A program made the position numbers and the translations under genes. Shown here one piece after another: positions 32,304 through 40,749 of a DNA stretch of 64,000 bases; the stretch's first letter is position 1, and each line of letters opens with the position of its first letter. Origin of the DNA: Streptomyces caniscabiei. GTDB taxonomy: Bacteria > Actinomycetota > Actinomycetes > Streptomycetales > Streptomycetaceae. The notes under the pieces were generated by a model. That model ran no database searches. It was not told where the DNA came from and saw only the letters and a program-made list of their open reading frames with translations. The DNA lies in the NCBI RefSeq assembly GCF_014930365.1, contig NZ_JABXWI010000006.1, positions 186,001 to 250,000 on the forward strand, written 5' to 3'.

Positions 32304-32953
32304 CCCGCACCTCCGCCTCCCCGAGCGGCGTGGACGCCCTGATCCTCGACTACAACGGCGTCCTCGGCCTCCAGCCCAGCACCGCCATGTGGACCCGTCT
32401 CGCCGACCTCGCCGAGTGGCCCGACCAGCATCTCCCCTCGTTTCAGGACGCCTTCTGGGCTCCCCGCAACGCCTACGACGCAGGGGAACTGAGCGATCTC
32501 GCCTACTGGGCCAAGGTCCTCGGACACCACCCCGGCCCACGGTGGCTGCGCACCCTGCGAGCCGCCGACACCGCCATGTGGACCCGCACCGACCCGCGCG
32601 TCCTCGATGTCCTGCACCGCGCCCGGGCTGCGGAGCTGCCGATGGTCCTGCTCTCCAACGCCCCGGCCCACCTCAGCGACGTCCTGGACGCCACCGTCTG
32701 GCGGCGCGAGCTGATGGACCACGCCTTGTACTCCGCCCGCCTGGGCCGGTGCAAGCCCGACCCGGCCGTGTACGAACACGCCCTGGCCGCCACCGGCGTC
32801 GCCGAGCCAGCACGCGTGCTGTTCGTCGACGACCGCGAGGACAACTGCCGGGCCGCCGCCCAGCTGGGCCTGCGCACCCTCCACTACACCGGCCAACCCG
32901 CCCATCTGGAACGACAGTTGCTGCCCACCCTCGAAGGCAGCACCGCTTCCTGA
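32300..32953 (+). CDS. HAD-superfamily hydrolase-like protein
   Basis: 217 residues from TTG at 32300, overlapping the MFS stop. HAD motifs: ALILDYNGVLGLQPS (I), MVLLSNAPAHLSDVL (II), CKPDPAVYEHALAATGV (III) and VLFVDDREDNCRAA (IV), with a helical cap of subfamily IA type at about 30-90. In motif I the usual second Asp (DxD) is Asn (DYN). That lowers phosphatase acid/base power and is seen in some dehalogenase-like members. The substrate is unknown; it is probably part of the ligase/transporter cassette. Confidence 0.75.
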   Translation: MTRTSASPSGVDALILDYNGVLGLQPSTAMWTRLADLAEWPDQHLPSFQDAFWAPRNAYDAGELSDLAYWAKVLGHHPGPRWLRTLRAADTAMWTRTDPRVLDVLHRARAAELPMVLLSNAPAHLSDVLDATVWRRELMDHALYSARLGRCKPDPAVYEHALAATGVAEPARVLFVDDREDNCRAAAQLGLRTLHYTGQPAHLERQLLPTLEGSTAS

Positions 32954-33000
32954 CCGCGCACCGCGCCGCTCAACCCCCCGGCCCAACCCTCAGGACTTTC

Positions 33001-33861
33001 GTGCCCGACACCGAAGAGATCGACGGCGACGTCTACGTCTCCCCCCGCTACCTCGCCGCCAGCACCTCCACCGGAGACCCGGCTCTGGAACCGCTGCTCG
33101 CGCTCGGCTTCGACCTGCGTCACGACGACCTCGGCAACGCATACGTCACCGCGCCCGACCACCGCGTCCGACTCGGCTATCTGCCCGAGGGAGACGACGA
33201 CGGGCTGTGGCGCATCAACGCCTACAAGGACTCGTTCGGCCCGCCGGAGTGGGGCGTCTGTTTCAACGACCGCGTCCCCACCGAGTTCGTCCGCGCCTTC
33301 ACCACCGCACTCGCCGAGGCGTACGAGCGTGGCCGGGACGCCTACCTCGCCCGGCCGGTCGCCGGGGGCGACGAGCACGATCCCTTTCTGGCTGTCGTGC
33401 CCGTGCTGAAACAGGGCTGGGAGATCGACCGCCCGCGCTGGGGCGTCTTCGCGGTCCAGTCCCCCGACGGGCTCGCCGGCCTGGAGTTCACCACCGGCGA
33501 CCTCGATCCGGAAACCGAGCTGACCACACGCGACACCCGGTGGCAGCTGTGGGCGGGCAAGTCCATCGACCGGCCCGCCTGGTACGCCACGGCCAGCACC
33601 GACACGCCCGTCGCCCTGCTCACCGCCGTCACCGAGTGCGTCGCCGATCCGGCTCCCCTGCCCCGGTGGCGGGAGGAGACCTTCAGCTACATCGAGGGCA
33701 TGGCCCAGCTCACCCCGATCCTTCCGCCCGGCCCGCTGGCCCCCACCCCGCTCGACGTGCGGCGGGCCGCCGCATCCCGCCGCCCGGCCGTGCTCCCCGC
33801 GGCCAGCGTCCCGCGCTGGAGCACCACCAGCCGACCGGCCCTGCCCGGTCCACGCCGATAG
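33001..33861 (+). CDS. DUF317 protein
   Basis: 286 residues from GTG at 33001 (AGGACTTTC upstream). Two DUF317-like units: YVSPRYLAASTSTGDPALEP then PEWGVCFNDRVPTEFVRAFT, and a second with PRWGVFAVQSPDGLAGLEF and PAWYATASTDTPVALLTAVT. DUF317 is a Streptomyces-restricted domain frequent on plasmids and integrated elements. Its function is unknown. A Pro/Ala tail closes the protein. A second DUF317 gene, damaged, lies at 34436. Confidence 0.75.
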   Translation: MPDTEEIDGDVYVSPRYLAASTSTGDPALEPLLALGFDLRHDDLGNAYVTAPDHRVRLGYLPEGDDDGLWRINAYKDSFGPPEWGVCFNDRVPTEFVRAFTTALAEAYERGRDAYLARPVAGGDEHDPFLAVVPVLKQGWEIDRPRWGVFAVQSPDGLAGLEFTTGDLDPETELTTRDTRWQLWAGKSIDRPAWYATASTDTPVALLTAVTECVADPAPLPRWREETFSYIEGMAQLTPILPPGPLAPTPLDVRRAAASRRPAVLPAASVPRWSTTSRPALPGPRR

Positions 33862-33890
33862 GACCAGCCCGACCCGACCGGAGACCCCTC

Positions 33891-34379
33891 TTGTCCCTGC
33901 AGGCCCCCGAGTTCTTCGCCGAACTGTGCCTCCCCTTCCACAACAGCACGGTCGTGGACAACACCTACTTCGCCGCTCCCATCCCCGGCGCACCGCTGCG
34001 GCTGCGGATCGACTTCACGCGCACCATCCACGCGGACACCTACGGCGGCCTACGCCTGGCGGTCGTCCACCCGGACCGCGGCGAGATCGACGCCGTCGCC
34101 CTCAGCTTCCTCGACCACGGCACCTTCCACCGCCGCGACGAAGCGACCAACACCCGCCCGAACACCAAGCAGCACGGCACCTTCGACACGTACCACCGCC
34201 CCGGCCGGCCCCCGTGGGAGGGAGCCGTCACCACCGGACTGCGCGACGCCATCGAGCAGTACACCGCCGTCTGGTTCCCCGGCGCCTGGACCGCGTCCGC
34301 GCCGAGCCGCGCCGCAGCCCGGACCGAGCCCACGTCTCCCGCCGTGCCGGTCACCCGCAGCGGCACCCGCGCCCGCTGA
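33891..34379 (+). CDS. Conserved hypothetical protein between DUF317 genes
   Basis: 162 residues from TTG at 33891 (GGAGACCCCTC upstream). It reads MSLQAPEFFAELCLPFHNST, then LRLRIDFTRTIHADTYGGLR and AVALSFLDHGTFHRRDEATN; the tail is Ser/Thr/Ala-rich. It looks like a compact beta-rich domain. It sits between two DUF317 genes and follows the same expression pattern, so it likely belongs to the same functional unit. No family named. Confidence 0.65.
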   Translation: MSLQAPEFFAELCLPFHNSTVVDNTYFAAPIPGAPLRLRIDFTRTIHADTYGGLRLAVVHPDRGEIDAVALSFLDHGTFHRRDEATNTRPNTKQHGTFDTYHRPGRPPWEGAVTTGLRDAIEQYTAVWFPGAWTASAPSRAAARTEPTSPAVPVTRSGTRAR

Positions 34380-34435
34380 GCCGCGCCCCCACCGCCAGCC
34401 CGGTGTCCCACACCCTTCCAGCAGGAGCCCTGCCC

Positions 34436-35220
34436 GTGAAGAGCCACCCCTTTGAAAACCTCGACCCCGCCCAGACCGTGCAGGTCCTTCCCGCCACCTC
34501 GCCGGGCCGGGCGCCGTCGACCCGCGTACCGCATGGGCCTTCCCCTACGAGGGCTGGCCGTTCGCCCAGACCGACGACGGCACGGCCGCCGCGTTCAGCC
34601 CGTGCCTGCGACTGCAGACCACCTACGACCCCCAGCCCGACCAGCGCGGCCAGGGCACGTGGACCGTCAGCGCGCACCGGGCCCCGTTCACCCCGCCGGC
34701 CTGGCGGATCACCTTCGATGCCACCACCCCCGTCGAGCTGCTGCACGACGTCCACACCGAACTCCTCGACCTCTACCTCGAAGACCGGCACAGCGACCAC
34801 GACCGGCTGTTCCAGGACGAGACGGCACCGCACGAGGCGTACGTGCCGCTGCTCACCCGCGGGTGGAGCCACGACGTCAAGACCGACGGCACACAAACGT
34901 TCCTCACCCCGGAAGGACTCGGCGGCCTACGCCACCGCTACGCCATCAGAAGCTCCAGCGAGCCGGCCTGGCGGGCCTGGGGCGGGCACCCCAGCGAGCC
35001 GCACTGGACGGCACGGTTCTCGTTCGGCACGCCCACCACGCTCGTCGCAGCCTTCACCGCATCGCTGATCTCCACCGAGCCACTGCACCGCACCGTCCAG
35101 GACGTCCCCGTCCACACCCGCAGCGCCCTCTACATCGCCACCACGACACCCAAGCAGCCTCACGGTGACACACCTGTCGCCCCGCCACCCCCCGCCCCAG
35201 TCGCTGGCCGAACCCGCTGA
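34436..35220 (+). pseudogene. DUF317 gene with a one-base frameshift
   Basis: GTG at 34436 after GCAGGAGCC opens MKSHPFENLDPAQTVQVLP. At 34490-34492 three C residues stand where four would give QVLPRHLAGPGAVDP and continue in frame through WAFPYEGWPFAQTDDG, PPAWRITFDATTPVELLHD and PHWTARFSFGTPTTLVAAFT to the stop at 35220. As written, the start frame runs into unrelated text. It is a clean single-base deletion, either a recent inactivation or a sequencing/assembly error. The repaired product would be about 261 residues. Confidence 0.75.
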
Positions 35221-35255
35221 CCTCCCCTCTTCTGATCCAAGGAGCCCTCCTCCCC

Positions 35256-36266
35256 GTGCACGCACGCTTCGTCCGATCCGCCGCCGTCGCGATCGCGGTG
35301 ACCGGCACCCTCACCTGGGCGCCGACCGCGAGCGCCCAGCCCTCCGAACCGAGCCCCTCGGCCTCCGCCGAGACACCGGCCCCGGACGCGGGCAGCGTCG
35401 AGATCACCACCAAGGACACGGCCGGGGACGCGCTCCCCGACGCCACGTTCCTCCTGCTCGACTCCGCCGGCCAAGAAGCCGGACACGACAAGACCGATGC
35501 ACAGGGGAAGCTGACCTGCTCCGACCTCGCGCCGGGCGTCTACCGCCTCAAAGAAATCTCCAGCGGCAGCCCCCTGCACGACACCGCGGCCGACCAGGAC
35601 GTCATCGTCACCCCCGGCGCCATCGCCCGGGTGACGGTCGTCGACCCATTCAAGCCCGCCCACGTCACCCTCAAGGCCAGGGACAACAAGACCGGCAAGC
35701 TGCTGCCCGGTTCCACGGTGAACATCGGCAGCGGCGACACGACCCTGCTCACCCTGACCACCGGCCCCAAGGGCACCACCACCGGCGACCTCCCCGTGCC
35801 CAGCCGCAGGGCCGAATTCTGGGTCAGACAGGTCACGGCTCCTGCGGGCTACGACCTCCACACACAGGCGAAGACCTTCACCGCCGGGCCCGGGTCTCCG
35901 GTCACTGTCACGGTCACCAATGCCAAGACCGCCCCCAAGCCCCAGCCCACCGCGACCACGCCGCCCTCGGGGAAGCCGACCGACACGCCGTCGGAGAGCA
36001 CCTCCGGCGGGTCGAAGCCGAAGCCGAAGGAGATAGCCACCGGCACTCGGGCCGCCGAATCCTCGCTCACCCCTGCCAGGGACGGGGCGGAGTCGGCGTC
36101 GCCGTCCGCCCCGGCAGGCTCCCTCGCCCGCACGGGAGCCGACGCCACCCCATGGCTGATCGGTGGCGCCGGCGTCCTGCTCGTCGGCGGCATCGCCGCA
36201 GTCGTCGCCACACGCCGCCGCACGACCCCCGAGCCCCAGCAGGACGAGAACACCGACACCAACTGA
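35256..36266 (+). CDS. Sortase-anchored surface protein with SpaA-type domains
   Basis: 336 residues from GTG at 35256 (AAGGAGCCC upstream). A signal peptide (AAVAIAVTGTLTWAPTASA) is followed by a SpaA/Cna-B-like domain (about 46-130: SVEITTKDTAGDALPDATFL), a second (about 133-225: HVTLKARDNKTGKLLPGSTV), a Pro/Thr/Ser spacer, then LARTG, a hydrophobic helix (WLIGGAGVLLVGGIAAVVAT) and an RRR tail. LAxTG is the sortase E class signal of Streptomyces. It may be a surface factor for mating contact. It is the last gene of the plus train, followed by a hairpin terminator. Confidence 0.85.
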   Translation: MHARFVRSAAVAIAVTGTLTWAPTASAQPSEPSPSASAETPAPDAGSVEITTKDTAGDALPDATFLLLDSAGQEAGHDKTDAQGKLTCSDLAPGVYRLKEISSGSPLHDTAADQDVIVTPGAIARVTVVDPFKPAHVTLKARDNKTGKLLPGSTVNIGSGDTTLLTLTTGPKGTTTGDLPVPSRRAEFWVRQVTAPAGYDLHTQAKTFTAGPGSPVTVTVTNAKTAPKPQPTATTPPSGKPTDTPSESTSGGSKPKPKEIATGTRAAESSLTPARDGAESASPSAPAGSLARTGADATPWLIGGAGVLLVGGIAAVVATRRRTTPEPQQDENTDTN

Positions 36267-36287
36267 CCGACCCTTCCCCCTGCACCC

Positions 36288-36318
36288 AGGCCCCCGAGAC
36301 GCGCACTCTCGGGGGCCT
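36288..36318 (+). terminator. Hairpin after the plus-strand train
   Basis: AGGCCCCCGAGA pairs perfectly with TCTCGGGGGCCT across a seven-base loop, 22 bases after the surface-protein stop. No T-run follows, as is common in Streptomyces. It probably terminates the plus-strand operon and separates it from the convergent minus gene at 36437. Confidence 0.75.
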
Positions 36319-36436
36319 CGCGCGTATCCGGTCCACGGCTCCTGCTCACGACAAGGACTGGCGCACGCCGCCTTCGCAGCGTGGGGCATGTGCAGGGCAT
36401 TTGGAGGCCCGCAGGGCGGGGGTGGCGCTGTCGCGC

Positions 36437-36661
36437 TCAGCCCGCCCAGCCCAGGTCGTACACGTCGATCCCGTCCCCGTACGCGGTGAACGCCACCCAC
36501 GACCGGGCTGCGAACCGCACGTCCCATCCGCCGACCACGGGCCAGGTCTCCCTCCGGACCAGGATCGCGGCGATCATCTCCAACACCTCACGCCGCCCTT
36601 CCTCTGGAAGCTCGGCCAGCGCATCCTCCACCCGGACCGCCAGATCCACCCTGTACATCAT
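36437..36661 (-). CDS. Small RelE-like protein
   Basis: 74 residues from ATG at 36661 (36658, 36679 and 36697 are alternatives). It reads MMYRVDLAVRVEDALAELPE then GRREVLEMIAAILVRRETW and VRFAARSWVAFTAYGDGIDV. Two helices followed by a beta sheet in the RelE/ParE order, with the ending DVYDLGWAG. There is no neighbouring antitoxin gene, so toxin activity is not supported. It lies convergent to the terminator of the plus train. Confidence 0.55.
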   Translation of the reverse strand: MMYRVDLAVRVEDALAELPEEGRREVLEMIAAILVRRETWPVVGGWDVRFAARSWVAFTAYGDGIDVYDLGWAG

Positions 36662-36795
36662 CGGCTGCCCCGTCCTCATGATCGGCTGGAGCAACACGGT
36701 AGAGACAGCCGCCGGTCCCCGCTCGCACCTGTGGATAACTCCTGACCGGGCCGGCTCAAGTCGCGCCTCCGGCAGCCGGACCGTAGACCGGACGT

Positions 36796-37818
36796 ATGGT
36801 GCTGCGACCGCCGGTGGAACCGATGCTGGCCCGCGCCCACGCCCGCGACCAGCTGCCCACGCCAGGAACTCTGCCCGGTGACCCGGTCATTCAGCCGAAG
36901 TTCGACGGCTACCGGGCGCTGGTCTTCACCCCGTTCCCGGGGCCCGGACCCGTGCTGATCCAGTCCCGCCGAGGCAGCGTCATCCAGTTTCGCTTCCCTG
37001 ACCTGGCCCGTGCCGCCGCCCAACTGCCGGACGGACTGGTTCTTGATGGCGAGCTGGTCGTCTGGGACGGCGACCAGCTGTCGTTCGAGGCGCTGCAGCG
37101 CCGGGCGGCCTCCAGCGGACGGACAGCCCAGCGGCTGGCCGAGGAGCTCCCTGCACACTTCATCGCCTTCGACGTGCTCCAGATCGACGGCACCGAGCTG
37201 CTCCGCGAACCGTACGCCGCCCGGCGCGCGGCTCTGGAGGAGCTCTTCACCAGACACCGGCTGACCGCGCCGTGGACGCTCCGCCCCCAGACCAGCGAGG
37301 TGAAGACCGCCCAGGAGTGGCTGACATCATGGACCGAGGTGTCCGGTCTGGAAGGGATCGTGATCAAGGGCGGCGCGCAACGCTACCTGCCGGGGGTGCG
37401 CGGCTGGTTCAAGATCCGCCGCAGGGACACGACCGAGGCTATCGTCGGCGGCATCACCGGATCCCCGGACCGTCCCCGGACCGCATTCCTCGGCCGCTAC
37501 GACCAAGGCGGGACGCTACGGCTCGTCGCCCGCACCACCCCGTTGCATCCCGAAGTCGCCCGCGGCCTCAGCGAGCGGCTGACCGCGGCCGGGCCCGCTC
37601 ACCCCTGGGCGGGCGCGCGCTTCACGACGTCGTGGGGATCGCGGACCCCGCTCGACGTGATACTCGTCGAGCCGGACACGGTCACCGAGATCGACGTGGA
37701 CACCGCCCGGGACCGAGGAGCGTGGAGACATCCAGTAGGGGTTCTCCGGATCCGCTACGACATGAGGCCCGGCGACGTAGCAGCATTCGACGAGGACACG
37801 ACCCAGACTGACGACTGA
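36796..37818 (+). CDS. ATP-dependent DNA ligase, LigC type
   Basis: 340 residues from ATG at 36796. Nucleotidyltransferase motifs: I QPKFDGYRAL with adenylated lysine K35, IIIa-like HFIAFDVLQIDGTELL, IV LEGIVIKGG, V WFKIRRRDT. An OB-like C-terminal domain (about 215-340) follows. Length and order match the LigC class of actinobacteria used in excision repair, and plasmid copies are common. It seals nicks in duplex DNA and could serve DNA transfer or repair. The neighbours are on the other strand, so it is transcribed alone. Confidence 0.85.
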   Translation: MVLRPPVEPMLARAHARDQLPTPGTLPGDPVIQPKFDGYRALVFTPFPGPGPVLIQSRRGSVIQFRFPDLARAAAQLPDGLVLDGELVVWDGDQLSFEALQRRAASSGRTAQRLAEELPAHFIAFDVLQIDGTELLREPYAARRAALEELFTRHRLTAPWTLRPQTSEVKTAQEWLTSWTEVSGLEGIVIKGGAQRYLPGVRGWFKIRRRDTTEAIVGGITGSPDRPRTAFLGRYDQGGTLRLVARTTPLHPEVARGLSERLTAAGPAHPWAGARFTTSWGSRTPLDVILVEPDTVTEIDVDTARDRGAWRHPVGVLRIRYDMRPGDVAAFDEDTTQTDD

Positions 37819-37984
37819 CCGACACCGGCGGCTGGACACGTTTCCTTCGGACCCCTCTCCGTAGACGCCCACGTCCAGGGTGACGGCGCTCCGATCCGTC
37901 ATGGAAGCGATGCGCTGACATATCTCATCCATGCGCCCAAGAGCACGCCCACCCCTCGTACAGGCCGGATAGTCGTCAGGCCGG

Positions 37985-38404
37985 TCACGCCACGTCAACG
38001 CCCAGTTCGGTGTCCGGCCGACAGAGCTGGCACGGTTCGATACTTGGATCAGTCAGTGCAGCGCGTGCCTCGTCCGCTCTGATCCGATGCGGAGTGCCCT
38101 CGGCCATGGTGCAGTCGTCCAAGTGGATCACGGCGGGCGCGGGCCCCGTCGGGGTGCGTTTCTGCTGTACGACGAAGTCCACTTCCCTCGCCGACGGCGG
38201 GGCTAGGGCGGGGAGGTGGCCCCCGCCCTTCGGCCGGCGTGCTGGCCGCTGCGCACGACGGCCCTCGGAGTCCGCGAGCGCGGCCAGCACAGCGTCCCGC
38301 TGGAGCCGCAGATAGACGGCCACAGTTTGGTGTTCCGCGATCTGGCGGTCGATGTGGGCAAGGATCGCCCGGAGCCGGAGCGGATCAGGTGGCAGCTGGG
38401 ACAT
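37985..38404 (-). CDS. DUF6233 protein
   Basis: 139 residues from ATG at 38404 (AGGGATGG upstream). It starts MSQLPPDPLRLRAILAHIDR, a helical region with VAVYLRLQRDAVLAALADSE, then FVVQQKRTPTGPAPAVIHLD and the ending ALTDPSIEPCQLCRPDTELG. The conserved PCQxCRPDTELG end and LPPDxxRLRAxLAHxDxQ start are my recollection of DUF6233. A Cys pair and conserved His/Asp suggest a metal site. Function unknown. Confidence 0.75.
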   Translation of the reverse strand: MSQLPPDPLRLRAILAHIDRQIAEHQTVAVYLRLQRDAVLAALADSEGRRAQRPARRPKGGGHLPALAPPSAREVDFVVQQKRTPTGPAPAVIHLDDCTMAEGTPHRIRADEARAALTDPSIEPCQLCRPDTELGVDVA

Positions 38405-38441
38405 GAAGTGCACCATCCCTGTACGGGGGCGATTCGCACAG

Positions 38442-38645
38442 TCAGTTTCCTGTGCCCTTCCCCGCGTACATCGCCGACCGTGCGGCGGTCGTCTGGCGGC
38501 CCTGCCAGTACGGGTGGAACAGCCCCGTCGTCGAGAGCCGGATGAGCTTGCGTCGCAGCGACGTGCACGGCCGGGCGGCGAGCTGGCGGTAGGCGCTCTG
38601 CCGCGCTTCAAGGCAATGGGCGAGGTCGGCTGGCATGGATCGCAT
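38442..38645 (-). CDS. Small basic open frame
   Basis: 67 residues: MRSMPADLAHCLEARQSAYR, QLAARPCTSLRRKLIRLSTT, GLFHPYWQGRQTTAARSAMY. The composition is more protein-like than neighbouring frames, and the frame lies upstream of the DUF6233 gene on the same strand with a 37-bp gap. The start is uncertain (GGGC before ATG at 38645). No family. It could be a real partner of the DUF6233 gene or chance. Confidence 0.35.
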   Translation of the reverse strand: MRSMPADLAHCLEARQSAYRQLAARPCTSLRRKLIRLSTTGLFHPYWQGRQTTAARSAMYAGKGTGN

Positions 38646-38936
38646 GCCCAAATTCAATCATGTGTTCGAATTCTGATGCCAGTGCGAACGCTGCTGACCC
38701 GACTGTCCGAAGGGGTTGTCCTCCTGTGCCATCGGACCTTGAGAGCCTGCGATCGAACTTTGGCGGACGCGAGGGCGCGTCATCGAAGATAGATCGCGCT
38801 GGTCAGCGCCAAGGGAAACGGATCCGGCGCCGGGCCAGGCGCCCTTGGAGGTATGGAAGCGATGGGGGGCCAGGTACGGGCGGGCGAACCTGGCCGTACC
38901 GCCCCTGGCGGCCTGCCTGGCGGGCATCATGTGGTC

Positions 38937-40433
38937 ATGAGTTGGGGGAGCACGCCACAGGACGCCACGGCCGGCAGGAGAGTGATCGCAGACAGGTATG
39001 AACTGCGCGAGAAGCTGGGCGCAGGCGGCATGGGTGCAGTCTGGGCCGCGCGCGATGTCCGGTTCGGGCGAGTAGTTGCTGTGAAGGAAGCCCACGTCCG
39101 GTACCGCACGGGACCGGATCGTGTTGTCCGGGAAGCCACGGCAGCGATGCGGGTCAAACATCCGTCTGTCGTCACCGTGCATGATGTCGTGGAGGAAGGC
39201 GGGAACCTCTGGATCGTCATGGAGCACATCCAAGGCGAGTCGCTGAAGGCCCGGCTTGCGCGCGAAGGCTCTATCCGGGAGGTAGAGGCTGCCCGCATCG
39301 GGCTCGCCGTTGTTGAAGGGCTGAGGGCCGCTCACGCGAAGGGCGTGCTCCACCGTGACATCAAGCCTGCCAACGTCTTGATCGAGTTTGACGGCCGAGT
39401 CGTTCTGACCGACTTCGGAATTGCCGATATCGCAGATGACGTAACTCTGACTGAAACCGGAGACATTGTAGGTTCACGTGGATACATTGCGCCGGAGCGA
39501 TGGCGTGGCGAACGGGCTGAAGCGGCTTCAGACCTGTGGGCCGTAGGTGTACTGCTCTTCGAAATGGTAGAAGGTTGGTCGCCCTATAAGCGAGAAACGA
39601 TGGTGGAGTCCATCGCTGCCCTCATTGAAGGGGTGCCCGACCTGCAGAAAGCCGCACGACTCGGCCCGATAATCACCAGCCTCCTCGACGATCAGCCGAC
39701 CCGCCGCCCAGCGGTAGAGGAAATCGTGGCGGCTCTCCGGAAGGTCATCGGCGACAAAGACGCTCGGCCTGGAAACGGGAGTGCCAACGAACAGCGGCAG
39801 GTTGGGGCGGACCGTGGGCTACGCATCCCAAAGCCGGGGCTAACTGCCTGGATTGGAATTTCACTTGCCGTAGGGCTGGTGGTTTCCACGCTCGTCTACG
39901 GCATGGTGACCGATCGAGATGCGTATCCGAGACACCCGAAAACGTCTGGGTCTCCGAAGACGTCTGTTCCCTCTCCGACGGCGACAAATAGATTAATTCA
40001 CGTCCGCGAGAAGGCATTTACGCTGGACATCCCGTCGGGCTACGCGGCCAAGCCTAAAAACACGAACGGGCAGTATGTTTACGTGAAGGGGAAGTTGAAG
40101 ATCATCGTCACAGGCGGTCGGGATGGGGCGTCCCAATTTAGCAACGATCCGGTCACCTACCAGAAGGACGAAGAATTCGAACTCCAACCTTGGCGTGATT
40201 CGACGTGGGGATCAGTTACGGATTTGCGACAGATTGAAAACAAAAACTACCCGATCGCGACAGGCGCCTTCACTTGGACGACCGCAGACGGCGAAGAGGT
40301 CTACGCCCGCAACAACGCGATACTTGCACACGACCGATACCACGTAATCCTCGTTATGGGACCAGAGCAGCAGCGTGAGCAGATCGATCACTTGCACGAC
40401 CAGGTGGTGAAGACGTATAAGCCGAGAGGGTGA
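38937..40433 (+). CDS. Transmembrane Ser/Thr protein kinase
   Basis: 498 residues; ATG at 38937 is preferred because the kinase domain begins soon after. Glycine loop GAGGMGAVW, catalytic Lys in VVAVKEA, HRDIKPANVLIE, DFGIADI and APERW with DLWAVGVLLFE (about 20-280). After a linker, one transmembrane helix (LTAWIGISLAVGLVVSTLVY, about 305-325) leads to an extracellular domain of about 155 residues (FTLDIPSGYAAKPKNTNGQY; GAFTWTTADGEEVYARNN). This is a PknB-like receptor layout with an unusual sensor. Lower GC than its neighbours in the second half suggests separate acquisition. Confidence 0.8.
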   Translation: MSWGSTPQDATAGRRVIADRYELREKLGAGGMGAVWAARDVRFGRVVAVKEAHVRYRTGPDRVVREATAAMRVKHPSVVTVHDVVEEGGNLWIVMEHIQGESLKARLAREGSIREVEAARIGLAVVEGLRAAHAKGVLHRDIKPANVLIEFDGRVVLTDFGIADIADDVTLTETGDIVGSRGYIAPERWRGERAEAASDLWAVGVLLFEMVEGWSPYKRETMVESIAALIEGVPDLQKAARLGPIITSLLDDQPTRRPAVEEIVAALRKVIGDKDARPGNGSANEQRQVGADRGLRIPKPGLTAWIGISLAVGLVVSTLVYGMVTDRDAYPRHPKTSGSPKTSVPSPTATNRLIHVREKAFTLDIPSGYAAKPKNTNGQYVYVKGKLKIIVTGGRDGASQFSNDPVTYQKDEEFELQPWRDSTWGSVTDLRQIENKNYPIATGAFTWTTADGEEVYARNNAILAHDRYHVILVMGPEQQREQIDHLHDQVVKTYKPRG

Positions 40434-40749
40434 ACCCCAGCCCTGCGGCGTGACGCTGCCCTGGCCCATCGCTCTACGTACCCGCCTTGGGCTCACCAGG
40501 GGCCGTGGACCGGCAACCGCCTCTGTTCCGGGGGCGGGCGCGTAGGCAAAGCCGGAAGTGGCGCCGAGCCTGGGGCCCTGGGAGGCGCGAAAGCGCGGGC
40601 ACCCCGCCAGCGCGCTCGTGATCAGAGTTCTTCGGATCAGACTTCGACGGCACACGCTCAAGGTTCGCTGTCACAGGACAGGGGTTTTCCGTGCTCACCG
40701 TCCTACTGTGGGAGGGCAACGATCTCTCCTGGGAGCTTGAGCTTGCGGC
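40434..40749. other. Convergent intergenic region
   Basis: 316 bp between the kinase stop and the NACHT stop. GC-rich with several short GC hairpins (for example GCGCGAAAGCGC near 40587-40598). No gene, no strong terminator and no Tn7-type end repeat was seen; TGTGGGAGGG near 40706 resembles the terminal TGTGGG only for six bases. Confidence 0.4.

Noticed and set aside
37820..37998. Minus-strand frame beginning near 37998 (GRMDEICQRIASMTDRSAVT) downstream of the DUF6233 gene
   Set aside because: It has no good ribosome-binding site, and its longer extension runs antisense through the DNA ligase. Possible but not supported.
40705..40715. TGTGGGAGGG as an additional Tn7-type left end
   Set aside because: Only six bases fit; there is no ACA partner and no internal repeat blocks follow.
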